This document shows positions 53,336-61,756 of a stretch of 64,000 nt of DNA, one piece after another. A program made the translations under genes and the position numbers. Source of the stretch: Rhizobium sp. P32RR-XVIII (GTDB lineage: Bacteria; Pseudomonadota; Alphaproteobacteria; Rhizobiales; Rhizobiaceae); NCBI RefSeq assembly GCF_012641395.1, contig NZ_JABAIH010000002.1, forward strand, positions 186,001 through 250,000. Reading direction: 5' to 3'. The notes under the pieces are model-generated. The model was given only the letters and a program-made list of their open reading frames with translations. It ran no database searches and had not been told where the DNA came from. How positions within the stretch are numbered: position 1 is the stretch's first letter; the number at the start of each line of letters is the position of its first letter.

Positions 53336-54849
53336 CAGGTTCGCTTGTTCTCCAAGGCATGCGCAAAACCTATGGCAATGTCGTCGCTCTCGAAGACATT
53401 GATCTGGAGATTCCTGCCGGGCAGGTCCTCGGTCTGATCGGCCAGAACGGCTCCGGAAAGTCCACCTTGCTGAAGATATTGGCAGGGCTCACGATGCCGG
53501 ATCAGGGCCGGCTGCTGCTTGATGGAAAGCCGATCGTCCTGGGGTCTGCAGCAGCAGCCGGCAGCTATGGCATCGGGATGGTTCACCAGGAACAATCGCT
53601 CATTCGAAACCTGACTGTCGCTGAAAACATCTTTCTGGATAAGCCGCATCCTGCCAAGCGAAATGGGCTTTATAGATGGTCGGCGCTGAACGAGGCAGCG
53701 CGCATGCAACTGCACAAGATTTCGGTCGATCTGCCGACCCACGTCCCGGTGGAGGATCTACGGTTTGCGGAACGCCAGCAGGTCGAACTCGCCAAGGTGC
53801 TCGCAATCGAGGAGCTTGTCGATCGGCCGCCCATCATCTTGTTTGACGAGCCTACGTCGGTGCTCACCCCCGACGAGATCAAATTGCTGTTCAAGCAGAT
53901 CAACAGATTGCGCGGAAGCGCAACGATCGTTTTCGTCTCGCACCGGCTGGAGGAAGTGCTGGAAATCAGCGACCGGATCGTCGTCATGACGGATGGTCGA
54001 AAGGTGGCGGAGCGGGACAGCCGCTCGGTCGACCGCAACGAGCTCTATGAACTGATGGTCGGGCGGCAGCGCACGACCGAGCCTGGCCGAAACCGTGGTT
54101 TGGCGAAACAGGATGCGACTGCGGTCCTCAGGCTGGAACGGCTGGGCAGCGGAGCGCATTTCCGCAATGTCAGCCTTGCAGTCGGCCGCGGTGAGATTCT
54201 AGGGATAGCCGGCGTTCTCGGCTCCGGTGCCGAAGAGGTTTGCCGGGCGGTGTTCGGCGCGGAGCGCGTCGATACCGGCAGCATTGCGTTGAGTGGCAGA
54301 ACGATGACCTCGTGCAGCCCGCGTACGGCCGTCCGGCGGGGTATAGGCTATCTTCCGGCAGACCGGCGCTCGGAGGGCATGCTGCCCAGCCGGTCTCTGT
54401 TCGAGAATGCCGTTTTGACATTCGGCCTCGATTACGGCTGGCGATCGCTTCTACTGCGGCGAGGCAAGGAGCGCCCGGTCGCGCTTGAATGGATGCGGCG
54501 CTTGAAGGTGAAGATGCACACGCCTTTTGCTCCGATTTCCAGCCTCAGCGGCGGCAATCAGCAGAAGACCGTGCTCGCAAAATGGCTCATGGCGAAAGAC
54601 CTCAAGGTTTTGCTGCTTGATCATCCAAGCAGGGGTCTTGATCCCGGTGCGAGGGATGATCTCTTTGCTGTCATCCGCCAACAGGCAAAAAACGGACTTT
54701 CGATCATCTTCGTCGGAGACACGATTTCGGAACTTCTGGAACTCTCCGATCGTATCGTCGTCATGCGTGACGGCGAAATCACCGCCCGTTTCGATCTAAG
54801 GACGGGCGCTTTGCCGAAGGAAGAAGAAGTCGTGGCGGCTATGGTCTGA
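53332..54849 (+). CDS. Sugar ABC transporter ATPase, two-domain (system 1)
   Basis: A 505-residue RbsA/MglA-type ATPase with two nucleotide-binding domains. NBD1 (about 1-245) has Walker A GQNGSGKST near residue 42 and Walker B IILFDEPTSVLTPDE near 170, though its signature region reads LRFAERQQVELAKVLA rather than LSxxxxQ. NBD2 (about 255-500) has a weak Walker A (GVLGSGAEEVCRAVFG), which is normal for the family, a canonical LSGGNQQKTVLAKWL, but Walker B LLLDHPSRGLD, where His replaces the usual catalytic Glu. ATP hydrolysis would then rest on NBD1. It is coupled to the permease genes on both sides. Confidence 0.9.
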   Translation: MTGSLVLQGMRKTYGNVVALEDIDLEIPAGQVLGLIGQNGSGKSTLLKILAGLTMPDQGRLLLDGKPIVLGSAAAAGSYGIGMVHQEQSLIRNLTVAENIFLDKPHPAKRNGLYRWSALNEAARMQLHKISVDLPTHVPVEDLRFAERQQVELAKVLAIEELVDRPPIILFDEPTSVLTPDEIKLLFKQINRLRGSATIVFVSHRLEEVLEISDRIVVMTDGRKVAERDSRSVDRNELYELMVGRQRTTEPGRNRGLAKQDATAVLRLERLGSGAHFRNVSLAVGRGEILGIAGVLGSGAEEVCRAVFGAERVDTGSIALSGRTMTSCSPRTAVRRGIGYLPADRRSEGMLPSRSLFENAVLTFGLDYGWRSLLLRRGKERPVALEWMRRLKVKMHTPFAPISSLSGGNQQKTVLAKWLMAKDLKVLLLDHPSRGLDPGARDDLFAVIRQQAKNGLSIIFVGDTISELLELSDRIVVMRDGEITARFDLRTGALPKEEEVVAAMV

Positions 54850-54898
54850 CATCCATCCGACGGCCCCGCTGCCGCTGAAATTCATAGGGAACATCACG

Positions 54899-55879
54899 AT
54901 GCAAAACGCACTCGACAGTACGCTTATCCGCGCTCTTGGCGGGCAACGGTCGACGATCCTGCAGGCGCTAGCCCCGATGCTTGTCATGATTGCGCTCGTG
55001 CTGGCCAGCGCCATGATCGCACCGGGGGTGCTCGAAACGGATTCCCTTTTGAGTTTCCTTTCGGACGCCGCGCCGGTCGTAGCACTCGTCATCGCCGGAA
55101 CGCTGCCGATTCTGGCAGGCAGCATCGACCTGTCCGTCGCCGGCGTTGCATCCCTGGCCGGCGTTCTGGTCGTCGTCCTCAATCCGATCTTCGGCCCCTG
55201 GACGTCGGTTGTCGTTATCCTGATCGCCATGTGTTTCGGAGCCGCGCAAGGGTGGTTCCATGCGTGGCTGCAACTGCCCTCTTTCATCGTAACCCTGGGG
55301 ACGCTAAGCATGCTGTCCGGTCTGGCGCTGCTTCTTTCGAACGCCACGGCCGAGCCGATTCCTGACAATGACCTGTTTGTGACCTGGCTTGCGGACAGCA
55401 CCGCGGAAATTCCCAATACAGTGATCGCACTCGTCGTCATCGTCGCGCTCTTGGGAACCTTGTTGCGCTATCTGCGCCTTGGAAGAGATATTTATGCTTT
55501 GGGCACCGGCGAGCGCGCGGCAATCATGTCGGCGGTCAACGTGATCGCGGTGCGTACGACCATCTTCGCCGTATCGGCGGGTTGCGCCGCAATTGCCGGA
55601 TTGTTTCTGATATCCGTAACGACGTTCAGCTCGCCGACGCTTGCAGGCAATTTGCTGTTGCTCTCGATCGTCGGCGTCGTTTTGGGCGGCACGGCAATAT
55701 CGGGCGGCGTCGGCGGACTGCTCCCGGCAGTCGTGGGCGGTTTGATTACCTCCTGGCTGAGGATTGTCACGGTCATCATTGGCGTACAGCCGACGGCGCA
55801 GAACATCGTATTCGGCTTGACGGCCCTGGTGGCAGTTGCCCTCACCACCGATCGCAGCAAGCTCGGCATCATCAAGTGA
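54899..55879 (+). CDS. Sugar ABC transporter permease (second, system 1)
   Basis: A 326-residue RbsC-type permease: LPILAGSIDLSVAGVASLAG near residue 75, LPSFIVTLGTLSMLSGLAL near 125 and GVVLGGTAISGGVGGLLPAV near 260. It is distinct from the first permease of this set, with which it should form a heterodimer. AGGGAACATC lies upstream of the ATG. It is the last gene of importer 1; the next gene is on the other strand and ends 42 bp away, with no clear terminator between. Confidence 0.9.
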   Translation: MQNALDSTLIRALGGQRSTILQALAPMLVMIALVLASAMIAPGVLETDSLLSFLSDAAPVVALVIAGTLPILAGSIDLSVAGVASLAGVLVVVLNPIFGPWTSVVVILIAMCFGAAQGWFHAWLQLPSFIVTLGTLSMLSGLALLLSNATAEPIPDNDLFVTWLADSTAEIPNTVIALVVIVALLGTLLRYLRLGRDIYALGTGERAAIMSAVNVIAVRTTIFAVSAGCAAIAGLFLISVTTFSSPTLAGNLLLLSIVGVVLGGTAISGGVGGLLPAVVGGLITSWLRIVTVIIGVQPTAQNIVFGLTALVAVALTTDRSKLGIIK

Positions 55880-55921
55880 TGTGACCCGACGGTTGCGAGA
55901 CGGCGCACATGTTAAAGGTGG

Positions 55922-57700
55922 CTAGTTTTCAGTCACGCGGCTTGTGCCACCAAGCGGAAAGTGCTCCGAATTGAGGGTCGAAGCCGAGTTTTGTCTGGGC
56001 CGTTTTCCGCGACCGGATTTCAAGCTGAATTCAATTTGCTGCGCAGCATCCTCAAGGGCACTCCGCGGCGATTTGTTTCCCAATAGCGCGTCGTGGATCT
56101 CCACGCCCAATGTCCTCTCGATCATCGTATATTGTGGGATATTTGGTCGTTGCCACGTATGCAGAAGATTCTTCTTCGCGAGTTGATCGACGAAACGGAC
56201 GATCGGCGAACTTGCCGCCGCCTCCGGATCTGCGCTGACCGAAAAGCGCGGAGCAACCGGGAAACCGTTCTTGACGTGCGCCTTCATTGCTTCTCTCGAC
56301 GCCATCCAGGCAATGGCATCAGCCGCCAGTTCCACCCGCTCTTCCGGCAGGTTGGTTGGAATGCAAAAAAGAAAGCCGCCGATCGGCGAAGCGCGGGTGC
56401 CTCCTGAACCGGATGGTTGCGGCAGATACTCCACCCGCCGCTTCACCACGGACTGAACGTCATATTCAAACCGGGCAGCCCGCATCGTCCAGAAATAGCC
56501 GAGGCTCGCTCTTCCCTTGAGGAAGACTGCAAGGGTCTGGTCCCAGGCCATTTCGAGAATCTTGGGAGGCGAAATTTCGATCAGCCGGCGCATGTATTCA
56601 AGAGCGGCAAACCCGGCGTCCGACAGGATTGTACAAGTCAGCTCTTCGAGATCGGCTCCGTCGAGCGTAAAGCCTGATCGCGTCTTTCGTAACGATATCG
56701 CCGGCTGTCCGCACGCCCCGAGGAAAAATAGAAAACTCGATGCTATCGGCATGCCCCGCGCACCGTCCCAGACCGCTCCGAACATGCCGTCGTTTGGCGA
56801 ATGGAAGCGGCGCCCGGCGGCAATGACGTCGTCGAAGGTCTTGGGGAAGGGCAGTTCGGCCTCGGAGAAGAGGTCCTTTCTCGCCGCAAGAAACTCGACC
56901 GTGCAGTAGCCGGGCACTCCATAGTCGTTTCCCTCCCATGTCGCGGTGGACCATATGGAAGGGTGGAAATCGAGCGGGTTGATGCCGGTCTTCTGAATAT
57001 AGGTATCCATAGGCCGGATGATGCCGCTCTCGGCAAACTCGCCAAGCCACGGCATGTTGATGGCGATCACATCATAGTCTGAAACCGCTCTCGCACCGTT
57101 CTCGCGTGCTCGAGTGTAAAGCTCCGGCAGGGGCAGGAGATCGAAATTTTTACGAGATGCGAGATTGTTGCGGAAGTCCGCCCACATGTTGCGCATCGCG
57201 GAAAAGTAATTGTCGTCATTCAGCAGAAACCGCAGCTCGATCTGCGATTCCGCGCGTTTCTGGACGAGACGCATGGGTGGAATGATCTGCGAGCCGAGCG
57301 GTGTTCCGCCGAAATAATACTCATCTTCCTCCTCGCCGGCGCGCAAGCCGAGCGTTTGCGCCAGCAGGGACTTCGTCTTGCGGGCATAGGATTCGAACGA
57401 GCGCAAAAGCTGCGCGCTGGGTTGCAAGGAGAAACTCTTGCCGGTGGTGCCCTTGGCCACTTTCTGGATATAGCCGCCATCGATGAGGCGGTTTATCAAT
57501 CGCATCGACGTTGCATAGGGAAGACCGGATTCCTGTCCGAGCGTCGAGATCGAAACCGTCTGGCTCAGAATATGCGACTTGATGAGATAGGTGACGACCC
57601 GCCATATGGCATCGTCATCTGCAGGCTCAACGACGTCTCTGAAGGGTCGCCGCGTTTTTTCGATAAAGTCGATGACCCGCAGCATTTCATATTCGTTCAC
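55922..57700 (-). CDS. Winged-helix / solute-binding-protein fusion, putative one-component sensor
   Basis: A 592-residue protein of unusual build. Residues about 35-95 resemble a MarR/GntR-like winged helix (VSISTLGQESGLPYATSMRL then INRLIDGGYIQK). Residues about 140-570 have the fold of a family-1 extracellular solute-binding protein: YDVIAINMPWLGEFAESGII, YGVPGYCTVEFLAARKDLFS, LPFPKTFDDVIAAGRRFHSP, and RVELAADAIAWMASREAMKA. There is no signal peptide, so the receptor fold is cytoplasmic. The likely job is to bind a sugar or derivative inside the cell and control this locus. The GTG start at 57,700 has GGGAGG upstream. The wing identity is a visual judgment. Confidence 0.8.
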   Translation of the reverse strand: MNEYEMLRVIDFIEKTRRPFRDVVEPADDDAIWRVVTYLIKSHILSQTVSISTLGQESGLPYATSMRLINRLIDGGYIQKVAKGTTGKSFSLQPSAQLLRSFESYARKTKSLLAQTLGLRAGEEEDEYYFGGTPLGSQIIPPMRLVQKRAESQIELRFLLNDDNYFSAMRNMWADFRNNLASRKNFDLLPLPELYTRARENGARAVSDYDVIAINMPWLGEFAESGIIRPMDTYIQKTGINPLDFHPSIWSTATWEGNDYGVPGYCTVEFLAARKDLFSEAELPFPKTFDDVIAAGRRFHSPNDGMFGAVWDGARGMPIASSFLFFLGACGQPAISLRKTRSGFTLDGADLEELTCTILSDAGFAALEYMRRLIEISPPKILEMAWDQTLAVFLKGRASLGYFWTMRAARFEYDVQSVVKRRVEYLPQPSGSGGTRASPIGGFLFCIPTNLPEERVELAADAIAWMASREAMKAHVKNGFPVAPRFSVSADPEAAASSPIVRFVDQLAKKNLLHTWQRPNIPQYTMIERTLGVEIHDALLGNKSPRSALEDAAQQIEFSLKSGRGKRPRQNSASTLNSEHFPLGGTSRVTEN

Positions 57701-57740
57701 GTCGGCCTCCCAACCGTCGCGCGGTCGAAGATAAGGTTAA

Positions 57741-57763
57741 CTGGCAAAGGCAAGCTTTGCCAG
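57741..57763 (-). repeat. 9-bp inverted repeat between two minus-strand genes
   Basis: CTGGCAAAG / CTTTGCCAG with a five-base spacer lies just after the dehydrogenase stop and 41 bp before the start of the fusion regulator. It could be an attenuating hairpin, a weak terminator or an operator for the regulator's own promoter. Confidence 0.45.
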
Positions 57764-57768
57764 CCCAT

Positions 57769-58698
57769 TCAGACAGCCTTCAGATCCCGGGGACTGGCAG
57801 TGGTGTCGCGTGCCGTCAATCCGGCCAGACGTTCATACTGTTCGAAAAGAACAAAAAAGTCCTTCTCCGCCAGCCCTTCGGCAAAGGCGGCCTCGTACTG
57901 CTGCCGGATCATCGATGCGAGATACATCGGCACGTGGTCGGACTTGGCCGCACCCAGGATGAGGTCGAAATCTTTCATCATTTGCGAAACGGAGAACGCT
58001 GGGTCGAAATTGCGATTGACGAGCAGATCCCGCTTATAGGCGATCAATGGGGAGGCGACCGCGCTTTCGCAGATGACGTTGAGCATTGTTTCGACTGAGA
58101 GATTACCCTTGAGCCCGAGTGTCAAGGCTTCGCCCAGAAGAGCGGCCGTCGCACCGACGAGGGCATTCAACACCAGCTTGAGGTAACGGGCTTCTTCGCC
58201 CCCGCCGAGATAGAACCGGCGAGAGGAGAAGCAGGCGAGTATTGGCTCTACCTTACGATAGGCCTCCTCAGGCCCGGAAACCATCACGGACAACATGCCG
58301 GAGGACGCCGTTACGGTGCTGCCGGACACAGGCGCCCGCAGATAGGCAACGCCTTTCTTGCTGAGGGCATCATTGACCTCGGCCGACAGTTCTGGAGAGA
58401 CAGTACTCATTTCGACAAGGATCTGACCAGGCTTCAGCAAGTCGGCGAGGGCCCCGGGCGACAGTGTCAATTGCCGAAGAACTGCGTCGTTGGGAATGGT
58501 CAGCATGATAACATCAGCTGCTTCCGCAAGATCTTCAAGCGAGTGCGCGACATTTGCGCCCTGCGCGACCACGGAGGCCCGATTTTCGGGCAGTGGTTCA
58601 TAGACCCACAGCGCATATCCGTTTTCCAGAACGCGGCGGCTCATTGGCATGCCCATTTTCCCGATTCCGGCCCATCCGACTTTCAACGTTTCGCTCAT
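57769..58698 (-). CDS. 3-hydroxyisobutyrate-dehydrogenase-family oxidoreductase
   Basis: A 309-residue beta-hydroxyacid dehydrogenase. The NAD(P) motif VGWAGIGKMGMPMSRRVLE is at residues 8-25, the substrate-binding APVSGSTVTASSGMLSVM near 118-135 and the catalytic lysine in RYLKLVLNALVGATAAL near 170. Enzymes of this family oxidise tartronate semialdehyde, glyoxylate, hydroxyisobutyrate or 4-carbon sugar acids. GGAAGG before the ATG at 58,698 fixes the start. It is followed by the fusion regulator in the same direction and is divergent from importer 2, whose control region it shares. Confidence 0.88.
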   Translation of the reverse strand: MSETLKVGWAGIGKMGMPMSRRVLENGYALWVYEPLPENRASVVAQGANVAHSLEDLAEAADVIMLTIPNDAVLRQLTLSPGALADLLKPGQILVEMSTVSPELSAEVNDALSKKGVAYLRAPVSGSTVTASSGMLSVMVSGPEEAYRKVEPILACFSSRRFYLGGGEEARYLKLVLNALVGATAALLGEALTLGLKGNLSVETMLNVICESAVASPLIAYKRDLLVNRNFDPAFSVSQMMKDFDLILGAAKSDHVPMYLASMIRQQYEAAFAEGLAEKDFFVLFEQYERLAGLTARDTTASPRDLKAV

Positions 58699-59059
58699 AC
58701 ACAACCTTCCTTTCCAGCCAGAACAAACTTGCCGGAGCTTTTTTTAAATGCCGCTATCTCAGGGAAGAACGTACAGGCACGTGAACAAACCGACGTTTGT
58801 GTGCAGACGCACCATCCTCCCGCAAGAATAGTATCTTCGACAGAAGCCGGATTGCTGCATCTAAAATATCCATTTTGGATAATTAAAGGTTTGTGGAAGC
58901 ACAGGTTCATCCCTTAGCTTTCTTTTCGGATCGCACGGTGGTTCCTACGGGAGGAATATAGGCCGTCAACAAAAGAGAGTTGCCGCGGAAAACAAGGTTT
59001 TCCGCGAACGATACTTTGTTGCAGAGCGGTTTGACGAGTTTATCGGAGGAGAATCCAAA
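58699..59059. other. 361-bp divergent control region of importer 2
   Basis: No gene is supported between the divergent dehydrogenase and binding-protein genes. The palindrome at 58,868 is the main feature, with AT-rich flanks (CTAAAATATCC and GATAATTAAAGG) suitable for a promoter. Confidence 0.5.
58868..58880. promoter_or_regulatory. Palindromic operator candidate, copy 2
   Basis: ATCCA-TTT-TGGAT, on the other strand ATCCAAAATGGAT, is a perfect 5-3-5 palindrome 180 bp before the binding-protein start and 170 bp before the dehydrogenase start. Its central 11 bases are identical to the palindrome at 46,118. A regulator of this locus, possibly the winged-helix fusion protein, could bind both. 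Confidence 0.55.
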
Positions 59060-60193
59060 ATGAAAAACAAAGCCATCGGCCTTATCGCTTCACTGGCTCT
59101 GCTCTCCAGCACAGTTTCGACATTCGCAGACACGTACGCAGGTGTTCCCAGAACCTTCCTGTTCAACCCGTCGCTCGATGTCTGCTTCAAGGATACCGCG
59201 GAGTACAAGAAGGAAGGTCCGTACACGATCGGCTTCTCGAATGCCGGCCTCGGCGATAGCTGGCGCGTGGTGATGCTGCATTCGATGGAAAAGGCCGCCG
59301 CTGAGCACAAGGATCAGATCAGTCATCTGCTCATCACCGATGCCGGTCATGACGACGCCAAGCAGGTGTCCGACATTCAGGATCTGATTTCACAGGGCGT
59401 CGATCTGCTCATCGTCAGCGCCAACACCGAGCAGGCTGTCGATCCGGCCGTGTCGCGCGCAATGGAGCAGGGGATTCCGGTGGTCATGGTCGATCGCCGT
59501 GTCTCCTCCGACAACTTCGTCACCTTCGTGACAGCGTCCGACGCGATGATGGGACGTCTGTTCGGACAATGGATCGCTGAAAAGCTGCATGGCAAAGGTA
59601 ATATCGTCATTCTCGGCGGCCAAGCAGGCTCGAGCCCCAACGAGCTGCGCGTCAAGGCGGCAAAGCAGGTGCTCGACCAGTATCCGGACATCAAAATCCT
59701 CGATACCGTCTATTCCGACTGGAGCCCGGTCAAGGGCAAGCAAGTCATGCAGGCCGTAATTGCAAAATACGGCAAGAGCATCAACGCCGTACTGTCGACT
59801 CATGGGCTGCAGACTCCAGGCTCGATCGAAGCGTTCCTCGAAGCCGGCTTCAAGCCTGGCGAGATTCCGCCACACACCACCTCGGACGTGAACGGGCCCC
59901 TGCAGCTGGCGCTCAAATACAAGGTTCCGATGCTTGAGGTCGGCTATCCGCCGGCCATGGGCGGTACAGCGATTGACGTCGCCCTCAAGGTACTTTCCGG
60001 CGCCAAGGTTCCTTGCACCTACGAAATCAACGCGCAGATCGCGACGACCGATGGTGACGAGACGCCGTCCATTCGTCCCGATCTGCACGTCAAGGACATG
60101 GTGTTGCCGAATGCACCGGCGGACATGCTGGTAACGGGCGGCATGGGCCCCGACTACAATCCGTCGACCTTCAAAGTCGACTATCCGCAATAA
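59060..60193 (+). CDS. Sugar ABC transporter substrate-binding protein (system 2)
   Basis: A 377-residue exported binding protein of the Peripla_BP_4 type. The signal peptide covers residues 1-24 (LIASLALLSSTVSTFADTY). The mature part has YTIGFSNAGLGDSWRVVMLH near residue 54, DLISQGVDLLIVSANTEQAV near 108, and IPVVMVDRRVSSDNFVTFVT near 138. GGAGGAGA precedes the ATG. It starts a binding protein-ATPase-permease-permease importer and is not closely similar to the binding protein of system 1, so the two systems should take different ligands. Confidence 0.92.
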   Translation: MKNKAIGLIASLALLSSTVSTFADTYAGVPRTFLFNPSLDVCFKDTAEYKKEGPYTIGFSNAGLGDSWRVVMLHSMEKAAAEHKDQISHLLITDAGHDDAKQVSDIQDLISQGVDLLIVSANTEQAVDPAVSRAMEQGIPVVMVDRRVSSDNFVTFVTASDAMMGRLFGQWIAEKLHGKGNIVILGGQAGSSPNELRVKAAKQVLDQYPDIKILDTVYSDWSPVKGKQVMQAVIAKYGKSINAVLSTHGLQTPGSIEAFLEAGFKPGEIPPHTTSDVNGPLQLALKYKVPMLEVGYPPAMGGTAIDVALKVLSGAKVPCTYEINAQIATTDGDETPSIRPDLHVKDMVLPNAPADMLVTGGMGPDYNPSTFKVDYPQ

Positions 60194-60207
60194 GTCCTCC
60201 CAGGACA

Positions 60208-60232
60208 CGGCGGGGCGACAGGTGCCCCGCCG
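60208..60232 (+). repeat. Intercistronic hairpin after the binding-protein gene
   Basis: CGGCGGGGC / GCCCCGCCG with a seven-base loop follows the binding-protein stop and precedes the ATPase start. Such hairpins after the first gene of a sugar-importer operon usually stabilise the binding-protein message and lower expression of the genes behind it. Confidence 0.65.
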
Positions 60233-60256
60233 GCTTCACAATTGCGAGGACAAGAT

Positions 60257-61747
60257 ATGTTGTCACTGACGGGAATCTGCAAATCCTTTCCCGGCGTCAA
60301 TGCGCTCACAGACATGGGGCTCGATGTTCGCGCCGGTGAAATTCACGCGCTCGTAGGCGAAAACGGCGCCGGAAAATCGACGCTGACGCGCGTCATCGCC
60401 GGGGTTCACCAGCCGGACACGGGCACCATCACCTTTGACGGCAAGGCGGTCAAATGGGCCAAGCCCCGAGAGGCCAAACAGGCCGGAATACACGTGATTT
60501 ATCAGGAGTTCGTGCTCTTCCCGCATCTGAGCGTCGCTGAGAACATCTTCATCGGCCACGAGCGCCGGAATCGCCTGGGCCTGATCGACCATCGCAAGGC
60601 GGCGGCCGACGCCAAGGAACTTCTCGCCCGCTTCGGCCTGGACCTCGACCCGAAGGCGCTGGTGAAGGACCTGTCGGTTGCAGACCAGCAGATGGTCGAG
60701 ATCGCCAAGGCGCTCGTTCATGATGTCAAGCTGCTGATCCTCGACGAACCGACCGCTGTCATCTCCGGGCATGAAGTCGAAGTCCTCTTTGCTCGTCTCC
60801 GTTCGCTGCGCGACGCCGGTGTCGCAATCATCTACATCTCCCACCGCCTGGAGGAGATCTTTGCACTTTGCAATCGCGTGACCGTGCTGAAGGACGGCCG
60901 GTACGTCGGGACGCGCGACATCGCGAACGTCAATCGCGACGAGCTTATTTCCATGATGGTCGGCCGCTCGCTCGTGGAGCTCTTTCCGCCGCGCCGCCAA
61001 TTGCCGGCGGATCGCTCCGTGGTCCTCGATGTGAAGAATGTCTCGGTTCCCGGCCGGGTGCGTAACGCATCCATCACCTTGCGTGCCGGCGAAATCACCG
61101 GGCTTGCGGGCATGGTGGGCGCGGGCCGATCCGAACTCGCATTCGCCATATTCGGCGCGCTGGAGAAGTCGGGCGGCGAGGTCATTTTGGACGGCAAGGA
61201 TATCTCCAGAACTAGTCCCTCGCGCGCGATCGCCGCGGGTATCGGCCTTGTTACCGAAGATCGCAAAGGCCAGGGGCTCGCGATGCAACTCGACATCGCA
61301 GCCAATGTCACGGCTTCGACCCTGCCAAGCGTGACCCGGCTCGGCCTTGTCGACCGCCGCCAGGAAGACGAAATCGCAAAGCGTGAGATCAGCAACTACC
61401 GCATAGCCTGCCGTGGTCCGTCGACAGCGGTGTCGCTGATGTCAGGCGGCAACCAGCAAAAGGTCATTCTGGCCCGCTGGGCGCGCACCAGCACGCGCGT
61501 CCTCATTCTCGACGAGCCGACACGCGGCGTCGACGTCGGTGCAAAAACCGAAATCTACCGCATCATCCAGGAACTTGCCGACCGCGGCATCGCGATCCTG
61601 ATGATTTCCTCGGAGCTGCCGGAAATCGTCGGCTTGTCCGATAGCGTCTTCGTCATGCGGGAAGGCGAGATCGTTGGTTCGCTCGACGCGGATACGATCA
61701 GCGAAGAAGCGGTAATCGCTCTCGCGACCCATCAACTTGCAGCGTGA
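60257..61747 (+). CDS. Sugar ABC transporter ATPase, two-domain (system 2)
   Basis: A 496-residue RbsA-type ATPase with intact motifs in both halves. NBD1 has GENGAGKST near residue 36, LSVADQQMVEIAKALVHD and LLILDEPTAVIS. NBD2 has GMVGAGRSELAFAIFG near 285, LMSGGNQQKVILARW and VLILDEPTRGVDVGAKTEIY. It contrasts with the system 1 ATPase, whose second Walker B is altered. The ATG at 60,257 is preferred (GAGGA six bases upstream) to a TTG at 60,242. It is 10 bp from the next permease, in the same operon. Confidence 0.94.
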   Translation: MLSLTGICKSFPGVNALTDMGLDVRAGEIHALVGENGAGKSTLTRVIAGVHQPDTGTITFDGKAVKWAKPREAKQAGIHVIYQEFVLFPHLSVAENIFIGHERRNRLGLIDHRKAAADAKELLARFGLDLDPKALVKDLSVADQQMVEIAKALVHDVKLLILDEPTAVISGHEVEVLFARLRSLRDAGVAIIYISHRLEEIFALCNRVTVLKDGRYVGTRDIANVNRDELISMMVGRSLVELFPPRRQLPADRSVVLDVKNVSVPGRVRNASITLRAGEITGLAGMVGAGRSELAFAIFGALEKSGGEVILDGKDISRTSPSRAIAAGIGLVTEDRKGQGLAMQLDIAANVTASTLPSVTRLGLVDRRQEDEIAKREISNYRIACRGPSTAVSLMSGGNQQKVILARWARTSTRVLILDEPTRGVDVGAKTEIYRIIQELADRGIAILMISSELPEIVGLSDSVFVMREGEIVGSLDADTISEEAVIALATHQLAA

Positions 61748-61756
61748 GGTGGGACA

